Source: Megascapheus bottae | Taxonomy: Eukaryota; Chordata; Mammalia; Rodentia; Geomyidae | Direction: 5' to 3' | Length of the DNA: 64,000 bases | Assembly (NCBI GenBank): GCA_024803745.1 | Contig: JANJXV010000039.1 | Coordinates: 11,387,501-11,451,500 of the forward strand | Part shown: positions 1 through 11,198 of the stretch, piece by piece | Layout: every line of letters begins with the position of its first letter | Position numbering within the stretch: the stretch's first letter is position 1 | Made by a program: the position numbers and the translations under genes | Notes under the pieces: model-generated | Databases searched by the model: none | The model's input: the letters and a program-made list of their open reading frames with translations, nothing else | What the model was told of the DNA's origin: nothing

Positions 1-135
1 CAAAGTGCAGGAACTGTAGAAAAAGGGAAAGCATATGAAGCATCAAGTAATATGAAAAGGGAAGAAAACAGGAAATGGCTCCGGGAGCACAAGACAATCT
101 TTCTTGTCTGAGTGAGTCTCTCAGCTTGGTTCCCA

Positions 136-700
136 GCACACCATTATCCTAGCTACTCAGGAGGCTGAGATCTGAGGATCGTGGTCTGAAGCAAGCCCAG
201 GTAGAAAATTCTGGGAGACTCTTATCTCCAATGAACCACTGGAAGTAGCACTGTTGCTCAAGGTGGTAGAATGCTAGCCTTGAGCAAAAAAACAAAAAAA
301 AAACAACAAAAAAAAAAACAACTCTGGGATAGCCCTTGGGTCCCAAGTTCAAGCTCTACAACTGCGAGAAAAAGAGGAGGAGGGGGAAGGGGAGGAAGAG
401 GGAGGAGGAGGAGGGAGAGAGGGGGGAGAGAGAGGGGGAGAGGGAGATGGGGGGAAGGGAGAGAGGGGGGATTTCATCTGGGGTTTGGTAGCTCTCATCT
501 ACAATCCTCAGGAGGCTGAGATCTGAAGACTGTTGTCAGGAAAAGTCCATGAGGTTTTGTTTTTTTGGTTTGGTTTTTTGCCAGTCTTGGGGGTTAAATT
601 CTGAGCCTAAGTACTGTACTGTCCCTGAGGTCTCTGTTTGCTCAAGGCTAACACTCTATCACTTTCAAAGCCTGTGAGACTCAAAAAAAATTTTTTTAAA
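136..700. mobile_element. SINE cluster with purine-rich tract
   Basis: A family B SINE in plus orientation (136-365, with A-rich middle) ends in a GGA/GAGAGG-rich purine tract (366-470). A second truncated family B left half follows (480-556). A minus-oriented right module starts at TTTTGCCAGTC near 580. Bases 1-135 are unique intron 4 sequence. Confidence 0.75.
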
Positions 701-703
701 GGT

Positions 704-1120
704 GGGGCCAGGAGTTTGACCTAGTGGTAGAGTGCTTGCCTAGCATGCACGAAGACGGGGGTTTGATTCCTCCATATCACATACATAGGAAAAAAAAGCC
801 AGAAGTGATGCTGAGGCTCAAGTGGTAGAGTTCAAGCCTTGAGAAAGTCCAAGTGTTGTACCCGAATTCCTAGGACCCCAAAAGAACCACCAGAAGCCGA
901 AGTCAAAGCAAAGAAGCAAGGGTCGTTTATTACGAGTTCGAACATGTCTAGCAAGCAGGAGACCCTGAGTTCAATACCAGTAACGCTAAAAAGAAAAAAA
1001 AAAGTTTTCCCAAGCACCAAAAAGCTGGAAGCAGAGTTGTGACTCAAGTAGTAGAGCACTAACCATGACCACAAAAGCTTAGGAACAGCACCAGGTCCCT
1101 GCATTGGCACAAAGACAAAA
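704..1120 (+). mobile_element. Family A SINE plus ID fragment and solo right module
   Basis: The left half begins GGGGCCAGGAGTTTGACC with an A-box-like TAGTGGTAGAGTGCTTGCC; its right half breaks off after about 870. An ID-like B-box fragment (CCTGAGTTCAATACCAG) follows near 940-1000. A right module without a left half (GGAAGCAGAGTTGTGACTCAAG...) covers about 1027-1115. Confidence 0.7.
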
Positions 1121-1342
1121 CAACTAATAACAGTATAGTAATAAAGCTGTTGAAGCTCTGGCAAGATTAAAAACTACCAAAACTCTAAAGATCCAACAGT
1201 GGAAAGTAGTGTGAAAACTGTCAAACAGTTTGGAAAACTGAACTTTAAAACTGAACTTCCATTTTCTATAGGACACAGTAGTCCTGATGTGGGCACTGAC
1301 CTAGAATGACCAAAATCATGTTCACACAGAAACTTGCACATT

Positions 1343-1590
1343 GCTGGGCTCCAATGGCTGACCCTGTAACCCTAGCTACTCAGGAGACTAAGATCTGAGG
1401 ATCACAGTTCAAAGCCAGCCCAGGCACAAAAGACCATGAGACTCCTAACTCCAATTAACTATCAGAAAACTGGAAGTGGCACTGTGGCTCACGTGGTAGA
1501 GCACTAGCCTTGTGCTAAAGAGCTCAGAGGCAGTGCCCAGGCCCAGAATTCAAGCCTTATGACTGACCAAAAAAGGAGAAAAAAAAAAAA
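1343..1590 (+). mobile_element. Family B SINE inserted in L1
   Basis: A complete 7SL/B1-like left half (TAACCCTAGCTACTCAGGAG) and right module (GGCTCACGTGGTAGAGCAC), flanked by the target-site duplication CTTGCACATT. It is younger than the L1 it splits. Confidence 0.85.
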
Positions 1591-1672
1591 AGCTTGCACA
1601 TTATGTCAGAGCAGCCCCACTTATAACTGCTGAGCAGTGCAAGCAACACAGATGTCCTTCAGCTGTGAGCAG

Positions 1673-2000
1673 ACATGCGCACACATGCCACAGAACACAA
1701 TAACAGACATGTGCATACACACAATGAAACACAACTGACAGACGTGTACACTCGTGCCATGAAACACAATCAACAGACTATACACGTATCATGGAACACA
1801 ATCGACAAGATGGAACACAAAATGACAGGTGTGTGTACACACACAATTAAACAAAATTGACAGATGTGTGCACACAGGCAATGAAATACAAAGGACAGAC
1901 AACATGTGCATACATGCAATGAAACACATTCGACAAACGCTTTGTGCATACGCACAATGGAACACAATTAACAGACGATGTCTACACACATGCAATAAAA
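1673..2000. repeat. Minisatellite, ~35-38 bp units, L1-derived
   Basis: About eight degenerate units follow a pattern like ATGTGCATACACACAATGAAA then CACAATTGACAGAC. The GACAGAC-like end of the unit falls near 1708, 1743, 1778, 1828, 1863, 1900, 1938 and 1976, with one short unit between 1778 and 1828. The unit resembles the ACATATACACAATGGAATAC segment of L1 3' ends. Confidence 0.75.
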
Positions 2001-2376
2001 CCTTTTTTATCAGTAGATAAAGAATGAACCGACATGCTCATAACGGTCCAGCCAAGGCAGTACAATAAGCATTTAGGTCACCACTCTCCCAAAATTTATG
2101 ATTCCACTTGCACGAAATGCTAGAAAAAGCAAGACCAACTGTGCAGGAGGCCAGCCGTGAGGGGATCAAGTCCATGCTGTGAAGTCACAGAAACCGGTGA
2201 AGGACTGAACCCTACACAGACCAGTGTGAAGGAATTGTCCCAGCTGCCATGTGCACTTCACTTTACAGCCTAATTGCGCTGGTCCATGAACAAGCCAATG
2301 GCTGGGTCTTAACTCACACAAGAGTATGGCCAATAACGCTCATGCCACTCCATAATAACGTAAGTAAATAAACTGT

Positions 2377-2595
2377 GAGATGAGCACTGGTGGTTCACAC
2401 CTCAAGAAGCTGAGATCTAAGGATTGAGGCTTGAAGTCAGCGCAGGCTGGCAAGTCTGAAGAATTCTTATCTCTAGTTAACCACCCAAACATCAGAAGTG
2501 GAACTGTGGCTCAAAGGGGTAAAGTGCTAACCTTCAGCAAAAAAAAAAAAAAAAACCCTCAGGAACAGCACCTAGGCTCTGGGGGGGTGAGAGGG
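2377..2595 (+). mobile_element. Family B SINE, intron 4
   Basis: Left half GAGCACTGGTGGTTCACACCTC has lost the AATCCTAGCTACTCAGG segment. The right module runs to GGAACAGCACCTAGGCTCTG, then a G-rich run. The stretch 2600-2794 up to exon 4 is unique. Confidence 0.8.
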
Positions 2596-2794
2596 GGTTG
2601 AGTAGAAAGGCAATTATGGCAAAAACATAAGCGTTTAACACAAAGGGTGGCACACTGAGCCTGCCTTCTGGCCCCTGGGGAAGGCTTATTCCTTCTGTAA
2701 TCCTCACTTCTCAGAGGTAGCTCTGGTAGGGATCAGTCTATCCACCACACAATTTGTGAGCCAGCACACCATCTGATTTACAGGTGGTACTTAC

Positions 2795-2930
2795 GTTCTT
2801 TCCGGTGCTCCGCTAATCCCACGGCCTGCTTGGCTGAGCACTTTGCAAACCAGTTGTCCCCTAGTAAAACAGTGACTTCATTGGTGTGAACAAGCTTTCC
2901 TGGCATGAAGGCAAAGGGGCCAAAAGGTAC
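2795..2930 (-). CDS. URI1: URI1 coding exon 4
   Basis: The acceptor aaacaatag follows a long T-rich tract; the donor is C|gtaagtacc, phase 1. The 45 codons begin VPFGPFAFMPGKLVHTNEV, continue VLLGDNWFAKCSAKQAVGL and end AEHRKE plus the first base of His. This is the prefoldin beta-hairpin core and the start of the C-terminal helix. It is the most conserved part of URI1; I see only one change from remembered human sequence (VEHRKE to AEHRKE). The next exon, expected to begin VRKTIDDLKK, is not found in bases 1-2794 and should lie outside the window. Confidence 0.98.
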
Positions 2931-2974
2931 CTATTGTTTAAAAAGAAAAAAAAAAGACAAAATGTTTTTTGTTG

Positions 2975-3178
2975 TTGTTTTTTTTTTGCCAGTCCTGGGC
3001 CTTGAGCTCAGGAACTAAGCACTGTCCTTGGGCTTTCTCAAGACTAGAGCTCTACCACTTGAGCCACAGCACTACTTCTAGCTTTTTTTTTGTATGTATA
3101 TGGTACCAAGGAATTGAATCCGGGTCTTCGTGCATGCTAGGCAAGCACTTTACCACTAAGCCAAACTCCCAGCCCCAA
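2975..3178 (-). mobile_element. Family A SINE, intron 3
   Basis: Reversed copy: poly(T), GCCAGTCCTGGGC, right module, then left half ending CCAAACTCCCAGCCCC. Duplications AAAATGTTT flank it (about 2959 and 3181). Its poly(T) side lies only about 45 bp from the exon 4 acceptor and is separated from the acceptor's own T-rich tract. Confidence 0.88.
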
Positions 3179-3372
3179 TAAAATGTTTGAAACACTAAAA
3201 AACGGATTTTAAAGCCATATTGAAGGCCCCTGCATCACTATGGAAGTCTTTCTTATGGATATTCTGTGAAAAAAATAACATGGATTTAAAGACATTTAAC
3301 ATTATGTTAAAATTTCACCAGTAAAGTCAAGAGGAAATTGTTTCTAGTGCATAAATCAATATTAACAAAAAC

Positions 3373-3535
3373 CAGGCTGGGTGTTGGTGGCTCATACTTG
3401 TAATCCTGGCTATTCAAAAGGCTGAAATCTGAGGATCATGGTTTGAAGCCAGCATGGACAGTAAAGTCGGTGAGACTTTTATCTCTTAGGTGAAAAAGCT
3501 CAGAGACAGCACCCTAACAAACACCAAAAATAACA
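3373..3535 (+). mobile_element. Truncated family B SINE, intron 3
   Basis: Left half GGCTGGGTGTTGGTGGCTCATAC is intact. The right module lacks its A-box part and goes straight to AGCTCAGAGACAGCACCC. Confidence 0.75.
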
Positions 3536-4288
3536 AAATGACAGGAAAACAACTTTGTGCCTTATTTACACACGCACCTTAAAGAAAGTAGTATTGCTTT
3601 AGGAATATTTCTTACACTTATTTTTATCATTTACATTTTGTATTTTGAGATATTTGTTAGTTCTTAAGTATAGATGAAAGCAAAACAGTAGCAAAATATT
3701 GTCAGTGGAGAACACTGAAAACGATTTCTAATATGACAAAGAGTCACATTTTGTAAAGCATCAAGGAGCGTAGCCTGTGGCACTGACAGATCGTCTGGGC
3801 AGACATAACCAGAGGCAGCGTCCTCGAGGAAGGTTCTCCACACAGCCGAGGACTCAGCCAGGACCTGGGAACCCATCACTACATCAGATGAAGACCATTA
3901 AGACGGAAATGAGTAGCGCCTTCCTACATAAAAATCAATGTTCTACGATTGCATTCTGTGACAAAACATTATGGCCTATTCCAGCTCTGGCGAACAGGAA
4001 ATGGCGAAGAACCACATTCTTGTAATTAGTGTTTTATGTAGTTAAGTTTGCCCAGCAAATATGTCAGATCATAAGCTAACACATACGTCACGATAGTGTA
4101 AAATCCTGTACCTATGGGGGAAAAAAGAAAAGTAAGTATGAATGACTGCCACTTTGATTATGCTGTCCTAAGATGTAACGAAACCAACTTGTGTCCGTCA
4201 CCTGGGTGGTGTGAACTGATACACATACTCCCACAACTCTCCTGTTGGTATGTTTGTAAGCAACATGCTAGTACTTTTAAAGAAGTAT
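3536..4288. other. Unique intron 3 sequence
   Basis: About 750 bp between two SINEs with no repeat I can name. A short antisense open frame exists near 3664-3879, but it lacks a convincing splice context or a recognisable protein. Confidence 0.6.
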
Positions 4289-4289
4289 A

Positions 4290-4510
4290 CATGGCCAGGA
4301 GCTCACACCTGGCACCCCAACTACTCAGGAGGTGATCTGAAAGTGACGGTTCAAAGCCAGCCCAGGCAGGAAAGTCCATGAGACACTTATCTCTAATGAA
4401 GCAGCAGCAAGACAGAAGAGGAGCTACGGCACAAATGGTACAGTTCTAGTTTTCAGCAGAAAGCTAAAGGACAGCACCCGGCCCCTGAGTTCAAGCCCCA
4501 ATACCGCCTA
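4290..4510 (+). mobile_element. Family B SINE, intron 3
   Basis: ATGGCCAGGAGCTCACACC left half, a gap in the GAGGCTGAG motif, and a complete right module ending TTCAAGCCCCAATACCGCC. It lies about 30 bp from the exon 3 donor. Confidence 0.8.
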
Positions 4511-4538
4511 TAAAAACCAGAAAGTACCCTCAACATAC

Positions 4539-4617
4539 CATGATGTTGTAGGACAACTTATCAGGCAAGGTGCTGAGTCTGTCCTGAAGAGCACTGTAGT
4601 CGTCATCTACCTTCTCC
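4539..4617 (-). CDS. URI1: URI1 coding exon 3
   Basis: The acceptor is tttgggtccacag. The first base completes the Trp codon split from exon 2, followed by 26 codons: EKVDDDYSALQ..., then LSTLPDKLSYNIM, then the donor ATG|gtatgttg (phase 0). Human reads KKVDNDYNALRERL and then the same LSTLPDKLSYNIM. This covers the end of the N-terminal helix and the turn into the prefoldin beta-hairpin core. Differences from human are conservative (Lys/Glu, Asn/Asp, Asn/Ser, Arg/Gln, Glu/Asp). The exon lies 1.6 kb from exon 4. Confidence 0.98.
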
Positions 4618-4898
4618 CTGTGGACCCAAAACACCACACGTGAGGGGCACACGCAACAACAGCAGTACAAACTAATCCGAAGCCAAATTGTAGTCATTTA
4701 CAGGCGTGTGTGTGTGTGTTGAATTGCTATTTTCACCAAGTTTGGCAATGGCATTATTCTCCCATGTATTTGCTCAAGAATTAAGACTTGGTGGAAGTTG
4801 GACATTCACATGTCTGACACTTAAGTGTTTGCTAAGTTGGAGAATCATCGGGACTAAGTCACGTGGAGAAATGAAGGGCAAGAGAAGAAAAGGAGAGG

Positions 4899-5100
4899 AG
4901 CCGGGAGTTTGGCCTAGTGGTACAAGTGCTCGCCTAGCATGTACGAAGACCCGGGTTTCATTCCTCAGTACCAGAAGTGGTGCTGAGGCTCGTGGTAGAG
5001 CTCTAGCCTTGAGAAAGTTCAAGGACAGTGCTAAGTTCCTGAGCTCAAGTCCAGGACTGGGAGGGAGGGAGGGAGGGAGGGAGGGAGGGAGAGAAAGAGG
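4899..5100 (+). mobile_element. Family A SINE with (GGGA)n tail
   Basis: Left half GCCGGGAGTTTGGCCTAGTGG; the linker ACATACATAGAAAAAGC between the halves is deleted. The right module runs to CCAGGACTGG and the tail has become a GGGA microsatellite (about 5058-5100). Confidence 0.85.
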
Positions 5101-5439
5101 GGGCAAGAACACTGGCTACACTCTGGCTGTGAGGTAGGAACCATGAACACACAAAATAGGAGCTGGTGGTTCGGGCTCTTATCAGGAAACTTGAGGCTGA
5201 GAAATGAGGTGTCATCACCTCTTCAATGATCCATACTAATGTGATTAAGGGGAGATTTAAAAAAAAATATTCTAGCAGGGGGTAGGAGAAATTAGGCAAA
5301 AGTAATATAAAAACAGCACTTCAATCTGGCTGTATGGCATCAAAAGAGAGTTAACACTGATTTCCCTCATGTACAGAATGTGATTCTGTGGGTGCAAGCA
5401 AAACCAGAGGCCTAAATCTATAAGCAGAATGGCACCCAT

Positions 5440-5490
<51 letters not shown>

Positions 5491-6396
5491 TTCACCAAGT
5501 AATTTATGTGAACATGTGGATACCACAGAAATGAAATAAGGATTAAGGTACAACATAATCTCTCCCAATACAATAAAATACCTATGTTCTAAGCATCATG
5601 GACTGCTTTCAACTTATTCCTTTGTGTCTTTGCAGTAACTGCGGCCCACTTATTTAAAATAATCATACTATTAAGATATTAAGGAACTTCACAGTGATAT
5701 TGCTATTATTTAGCCTAAAAAGATTGGTGATGCAAGAGATGTCACTGACATGTGTGTCTCACAAAAGAGGCAGCAGGAAGGAGAGGAAATCAGATCTCCT
5801 GGATCAGGTAAGTCAGGCAATGCATTTAACCTAGATCTTCTGACTTTGTTCTTTTAAGGAAATGTACATGTTTCATTGGATTTATATGAGCTTCCTCTCA
5901 AAAATCTAAAAAAAAAAGGTGGGGGGCTTGTCTACAAATACAATAGAGTGAAATGTCATTTATTTTATTTAAGGGTAGGAAAAAAAAATTCCTTCTGCAT
6001 AAATTGTTGCATAGGTAAAGCGGCCAAAAGCTTTACGATGCTATATACCCGAAAGCATACAGCTGTGAAATCAGATGTGAACTGTACTACTTCACCCACA
6101 GAGGCCAGCAAATCTTACACCTTCCATTGCATAAGGCTTCTAGGGGACAGTACCCAAGGACCTCACAGGTTCACGAGAAAAGTAAAAAGGCCAATTCTAC
6201 AGCTTGCAGGGAAGACCTGTCACCCATTAAGCCACTCCATGGCACTGTAAACAGATTTCTTTTTGGAGAGGCTGGCTTGAGTGATCAACAGGAGAATGTC
6301 TAGGAAGTACAGATTTGGGCCAGTGCTTCCGTATGACAGAACGGACAGCACATGTCTGGAATACTGACTTTTTTTTTTTTTAATCTTAAAAAAGAA
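5101..6396. other. Mostly unique intron 2 sequence with (CA)n
   Basis: A short B-like remnant (about 5160-5215) and a perfect CA run at about 5442-5490 interrupt unique sequence. An open frame at 5876-6250 has no recognisable protein and no splice support. No SINE insertion from about 5216 to 6396. Confidence 0.65.
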
Positions 6397-6925
6397 TGAA
6401 AGCTGGGCACGGGCACGGTAGCTCATGCCTGTAATCCTACCTTCTCAGGAGGCTGAGATCTGAAGATCAAAGTTCAAAGCAAGCCCAGGCACAAACGGAC
6501 TCTTATCTCCAATTAACCTCAAGAAAATGGGAAGTAGGGTTTGGCTCAAGGGTAGGGCGGTAGCCTTGAGCTGAACAGCTCAGGGGCAACATCCAGGCTG
6601 AGTTCAAGCCCTATGACCCTCAAAAAAATAAAAATAATAAATAATAATAAATGAAAAGCCAAGAGCAGTGGCTCAATCCTGAAATCCTAGCTACTCAAGG
6701 AGGCTGAGATCTGAGGATCATGGTTCAAAGCCAGCCTGGGCACTAAAGTCCCTGAGACTCTTATCTCCAATTAACCACTAGAAAACAGGAAGTGGCGCGA
6801 TGGCTCCAGGGGATAAGGTAGTAGCCTTGGAGGTCAGGGACAGCACCCAGGCCCATAGTTCAAGCCCCACAACAAAGAACGAAAGAAGGGAGGGAGGGAG
6901 GGAAGGAAGGAGAAAGATCACTATG
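6397..6925 (+). mobile_element. Two tandem family B SINEs and GGGA tract
   Basis: The first copy (about 6401-6622) has left half GGGCACGGTAGCTCATGCCTG and an AAT-rich tail. The second (about 6655-6875) has AGAGCAGTGGCTCAATCC and a right module truncated at CCTTGGAGGTCAGG. A GGGA/GGAA run (6885-6912) is its tail. Confidence 0.8.
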
Positions 6926-7117
6926 GGTCAGGAGTTTGGCCTAATGGTAGAGAGCTTGCCTAGCATGCATAAAGACCTGGGTTCGATTCCTCAGTACCAC
7001 ATACATAGAAAAGCCGGAAGTGGTAGAACACTATAGTCTTGAGGAAAGCCCAAGGACAGTGCTCAGGCCCTGAAGCCCCAGGACTGGCAAAAATAATAAT
7101 AATAATAATAATAATAA
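6926..7117 (+). mobile_element. Family A SINE with (AAT)n tail
   Basis: TCAGGAGTTTGGCCTAATGG through CCCCAGGACTGGC, then an ATA/AAT run (about 7087-7117). The target-site duplication ATCACTATGG sits at 6916-6925 and again right after the AAT run, which shows that the microsatellite is the SINE tail. Confidence 0.9.
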
Positions 7118-7128
7118 AATCACTATGG

Positions 7129-7828
7129 CGCCACCCTTCCTGTTCAGAGATAGTTCTGGTCTACCTGCATTCAACTAGTAGGCCACTGATTCTCTAGACA
7201 TGACAGTCTGCACATGCTCAAGGACTGCAAGCTGCCTCTCAGTCTCTCTGACTAAGGAGCAGTAAACATTCGACATGCCTTGTACAAGTAATTTTATACC
7301 TGGAAAGGGAGAGTTGATAGGAAAAAGAAAATCGCTTTGTACATTAGGAGAACAAAAATTTCAAACAGAGGTAATACCAGGATCAATGTCAATATTTTAA
7401 ATCAGTTTTAAGCTTATCATTAATAAGTCTCTCTAGAACAACATATAAAAAAAAAGTAGATGCACTTGAGAACAGTTTACAGTGGGAATTGCTATTTCTA
7501 AGTTCTGAACAGTTAACTAAAAATAGAAAAGAAAATAAAAATAAAGGGGAAGGTAATTTAAATGCAGCCCAGGCAGAAATGGGTTCTGAAAGGAGGCAGC
7601 AGGAGGCCGGCAGTGCTCTGGAGAGAATCAGGCCTGAGGTACTCCCTTCTCCTGTCAGAACGGCGCAGCCTGGACCAAGCACTGATCAAAATGTGACCTC
7701 TTGGGAATCCTTTGAGACACAGCGCTTCAATAACCCCATTAAAGATCACAATGCCTATGCATTTAGAATGAGTGGTAAGTGTTGGAAACGTAGGAGATCT
7801 TTACTAGTGCTGACCATTTGTTTACTTT
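7129..7828. other. Unique intron 2 sequence
   Basis: About 700 bp without a recognisable repeat. Frames open on both strands near 7389-7962, but none matches a protein I recognise and the longest runs into the next SINE. Confidence 0.6.
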
Positions 7829-8037
7829 TGGGGGTTCTCAATTCAGGGCCTGGATGCTGCCCCCGAATTTCTTTGCTCAAGGATAGAGCTCCACTCCTGC
7901 CTTTCTGCAGTGGCTCACTGGAGATAGTCTCCAGGACTGTCCCTACTCTAAAGTGGCTTTGAACAGAGCCTCAGGAGCCTCAGCCTCCAGAGTAGCTAGG
8001 ATTACAGGTGTTATCCACTGGTGCCCAGCCTGACGCT
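7829..8037 (-). mobile_element. Family B SINE
   Basis: Reverse copy from TTCTCAATTCAGGGCCTGGATGC to CTAGGATTACAGGTGTTATCC and GTGCCCAGCC. The CCTGCCTGGGCTGGCTT segment is degraded. Confidence 0.8.
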
Positions 8038-8118
8038 AAAATTTGAACTTTTTTTTTTCTATTTTGTTGCTTGGTAACATAACTGACCTTTGGACAATGT
8101 AATCATATTAAAACTTAT

Positions 8119-8330
8119 GGGGCCAAGAGTTTGGCCTAGTGGTAGAGTGCTTGCCTAGCATGCACGAAGAACCAGATTAGACTCCTCGGTACCACATACA
8201 CAGAAAAAAAGCTGGAAGTGGTGCTAAGGCTCAAATGGTAGAGCTCTAGCCTTGAGAAAGTCCAAGGACAGTGCTCAGGCCTTGAGCTCAAGCCTAGGAC
8301 TGGCAAAAAAAAAATAAAATAAAATAAAAC
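8119..8330 (+). mobile_element. Family A SINE
   Basis: Starts GGGCCAAGAGTTTGGCC; right module GTGGTGCTAAGGCTCAAATGG to CCTAGGACTGGC; tail A-rich, becoming AAAAT repeats. Confidence 0.88.
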
Positions 8331-8466
8331 ACATGGGCCAAAAGAGATAATTATTTACAACAGTATTTTTTCAGATGTAAAGCAAATTCAGATGCAGTCA
8401 GAAAAAGCATTTTGACCCTACTTACATGTACAGACCACATGTTTGGCTTCACAATGTTTTTTGAGG

Positions 8467-8737
8467 GGGGGGGCTTATTTGCTTTTTTGGGTGGAGGGGG
8501 GAGGTAAGGATATTGGTACTGGGCTTGAACTCAGGGCTCAGGTGGTACCTTGACCTTTTTTGCTCACGGCTAGTGCTCTACCACATGAACCACACTCCCA
8601 AGTCTGGCTTTTTGCTAGTTAAGTGGAGATAAGACTCTGAGGGACTTTCCTGCCTGGGCTGGTCTAAACCAGTATCCTCAAGATCTCAGCTTCCTGAGCA
8701 GCTAAGATTACAGATGTGAGTCACTGGCACCTGGTTT
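8467..8737 (-). mobile_element. Family B SINE with G-run
   Basis: Reverse copy with a G-rich insertion near its tail (8465-8500), right module TGAACTCAGGGCTCAGG and left half CAGCTAAGATTACAGATGTGAG ending GGCACCTGG. Confidence 0.8.
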
Positions 8738-9834
8738 GGATTTCACCATATTCAATCCTTCTAAATTAAGTCACTCTTCACTTGAGTCTGAAAACTGTAT
8801 CTAATAAATAAGATGGAATTCATACTAAATATCTTCATGCAATGTGCAGTGAAAGGAATGTTAAGGAACTTTGCAGTCTCCATTTGACCTCACTGACCCA
8901 ATCTACAAACCAGCTATGGAGGCGCCATAGCTATGGAACCAGGAGGGAAGGGCTAAGCTCAGACAGAGCCTGTGGGAAACACAGTTAGAGAAGAGAGTAA
9001 GTTCAATGAGGTGTGTGCGCAAGTATTAAAGGCAGAACAGACTGATGTATATCACTTACTTTGAACCTCAAGGATTAATGGATTACGGTATGGATAACAT
9101 ATAATCAAGGTTCACCCACATGAGTCTTTCAACTCTGCAATATGTTTGAAGATTTTTTTGCATCATATATAAAAGGGGATAAGAGTAAGAAAAGGATTCA
9201 TTTGTAATCCTTCTCATAGAAATCTTGTAATGAAAAAAAAAAAGTTCTATATCCTTGTTGCAGAAGTAAGAGACATAACCTCCACCTTAACAATTTTTAA
9301 AAATCCAATAAATTTTCTGGTTATAATAAGATGTGAGTTAACTTTATTTAAAAAAAAAAAAAAGACAGTAAAATTTTAACTTTTCTCCCCTCAGCAAAAG
9401 TTTCCTCTGGCTCTCGTCTCCTCTAACATGATAAACAAAACAAACAACAAAAAAAGAAGTGTTTATAAGGGAAAAAAGGTAATGTGTTCATGTCTGAGCT
9501 AATCTGAGACAGTTAATTTTTCCTTTTTAAGGAAACCCAGAATCTGAAATACATATGCGTCAATATATGACCTTTACAGGTTATTTATGGAGCATCTAGA
9601 ACTTCTTATGAAGCATCCAAGACAACCCTGCCTTCAGTTCATCAACTATTTATTTCACACCTCCTCTGCAACTGAGCCTTATACCATATGGCACAGGGAT
9701 CACCCACAAATGTAGCCCTTTCAAACTGTGGCAGCCCATCCTTTATATTAAAGACCCACTGGCCTGAATGAGCCCTAAGTAATCACCTCTGAAATGAAGG
9801 AAACAGAGGAATATAAAGTTTAGGCAAGGTGTCT
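8738..9834. other. Unique intron 2 sequence, ~1.1 kb
   Basis: No SINE or L1 recognised. Short A runs near 9230 and 9350 and some AT-rich stretches. No open frame of interest. Confidence 0.6.
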
Positions 9835-10077
9835 TCTTTTTTTTTTTTTTTTGCCAGTCCTGGGCTTGGGCTCAGGGCCTGAGCACTGTCCCTGGATTTT
9901 CACAAGGCTAGGGCTTTACCACTTGAGCCACAGCACCACTTCTGGCTTTTTGCTAAGTATGTGGTACCGAGGAATCGAACCTGGGTCTTCGTGCATACTA
10001 GGCAAGCACTCTACCACTAGGCCAAATTCCCAGCCCAGGTACCTTCATTTCTAAAGCAAGGAGTGATAAACTGCTTG

Positions 10078-10112
<35 letters not shown>
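9835..10112 (-). mobile_element. Family A SINE, followed by (CA)n
   Basis: Poly(T), GCCAGTCCTGGGCTTGGG, left half ending CCAAATTCCCAGCCC at 10036. A separate CA microsatellite occupies 10081-10112. Confidence 0.88.
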
Positions 10113-10115
<3 letters not shown>

Positions 10116-10395
10116 CTCTGTATTTTTTGTTTGTTTGCTTGAATTTGTTTTTTGGGTGATACCAATGGAGCCATGCCTGACCTTCTATGCTTTTGCTACG
10201 TTTCAGGTAGAGCCTTGTGCTTTTTGCCCAGGGCTGGACTGGCCTTGGGCAAATCTTGTTACTACAAAGATTACAAGCACATACCATCATACCCACGTTA
10301 TTGAACTGAGATTGTATATTGCTACATTTTTGCACTGGCTGGCCTTGAACTATGATCCTGCTGATCTCAGCTTCCAGAGCACAAGAGCAAATGCC
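10113..10395 (-). mobile_element. Older B1-like SINE, divergent
   Basis: Reverse copy with GGCTGGCCTTGAACTATGATCC and GATCTCAGCTTCC near its right end and an AGATTACAAGCACATACCA motif near 10270. It is much more diverged than families A and B, and may be two partial copies. Confidence 0.55.
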
Positions 10396-10997
10396 AGCTT
10401 TACTTTTAGCCAAAAATGAAAAACTATTCTTGAAATAAGAACCTACACTGCTGTTTCCCACCATCTGGTGGGAAGGAATACTCATTAAAAACCCAAATGG
10501 ATTTGCAGGACGTCAATAGCACTGAGCTGTCAATCATCATGGGGCGTGTTTCTTCATCTGTAATAACACTCTAAGAATACATCAGATGCAAATTCAAAGT
10601 CAAAAGTTTAAAATTGCCTAAAAACACACAGTGTAATTTGGAAATACCCCAAACTTCTTAGGTCAGTTAATTTTATGTGATGAGCTTATGGGTGAGTTTT
10701 TATGTTCTTTAGATCTTCCTAATTTTCAGCAATTGATTAACATTCCAGTTACAAATCAATAGGTGGAGGGGAAATATTTGCATCAGTCTCTGCTTGTATC
10801 ACACCATAATTCAGAGCTTTGCCCATCTCTATGTAGATTTTTCTACGTTTTATCCTTAAAGTACATTTTAGGGAGAAAGTAATTCTGGGAAGTTGCTGGG
10901 AACAGTAATTCAGGTCACTGCTTCTATAAGAACTCATGAAAAGGGCCGTTACCGCCCAGGTGGCTTCAAAAGAAATCTCTCACAGGGCTTTTGTTTT
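10396..10997. other. Unique intron 2 sequence
   Basis: About 600 bp with no recognised repeat, exon or regulatory motif. Confidence 0.6.
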
Positions 10998-11097
10998 CTT
11001 CTTTTTTTAAATGTATTTATTTTTAGTAGCACTGGGGTTTGAAGTAAGGCCTGTGCTAGGTAGGTGCTCTATCATTTGAGCCATGGCCCCCACCTTA
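10998..11097 (-). mobile_element. Old ID-type SINE
   Basis: Reverse tRNA-Ala-like monomer: AGCACTGGGGTTTGAAG (reversed B box) and GTAGGTGCTCTATCATTTGAG (reversed A box). It has no right module. Confidence 0.7.
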
Positions 11098-11198
11098 AGA
11101 GGTTTTCAATAGTGAAAAGAAGAAATATTCACACCTTCAGCAGAAAAATAGGTACATAAGCAAATAAACACAAAATAAAAGTTAAAATAATAAACACT

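Larger units (their letters stand above)
1145..2340 (+). mobile_element. Old L1 3' end, interrupted by a SINE and internally amplified
   Basis: Three stretches are collinear with the end of mammalian L1: a GTTTGGAAAACTGAAC region near 1225-1250, a region after 1595 ending CAACACAGATGTCCTTCAGC, and GATTCCACTTGCACGAAATGCTAG near 2100-2124. A family B SINE at 1343-1590 splits it with the duplication CTTGCACATT on both sides. The 1673-2000 segment is a minisatellite. Confidence 0.65.

Noticed and set aside
1673..2000. Regular spaced repeats as a CRISPR-like array
   Set aside because: Units are degenerate and contiguous without unique spacers, inside an L1 remnant in a mammalian intron.
3664..3879. 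Antisense 71-codon frame between exons 3 and 4 as an extra URI1 exon
   Set aside because: Exons 3 and 4 join in frame and match URI1 continuously; no residues are missing between them.
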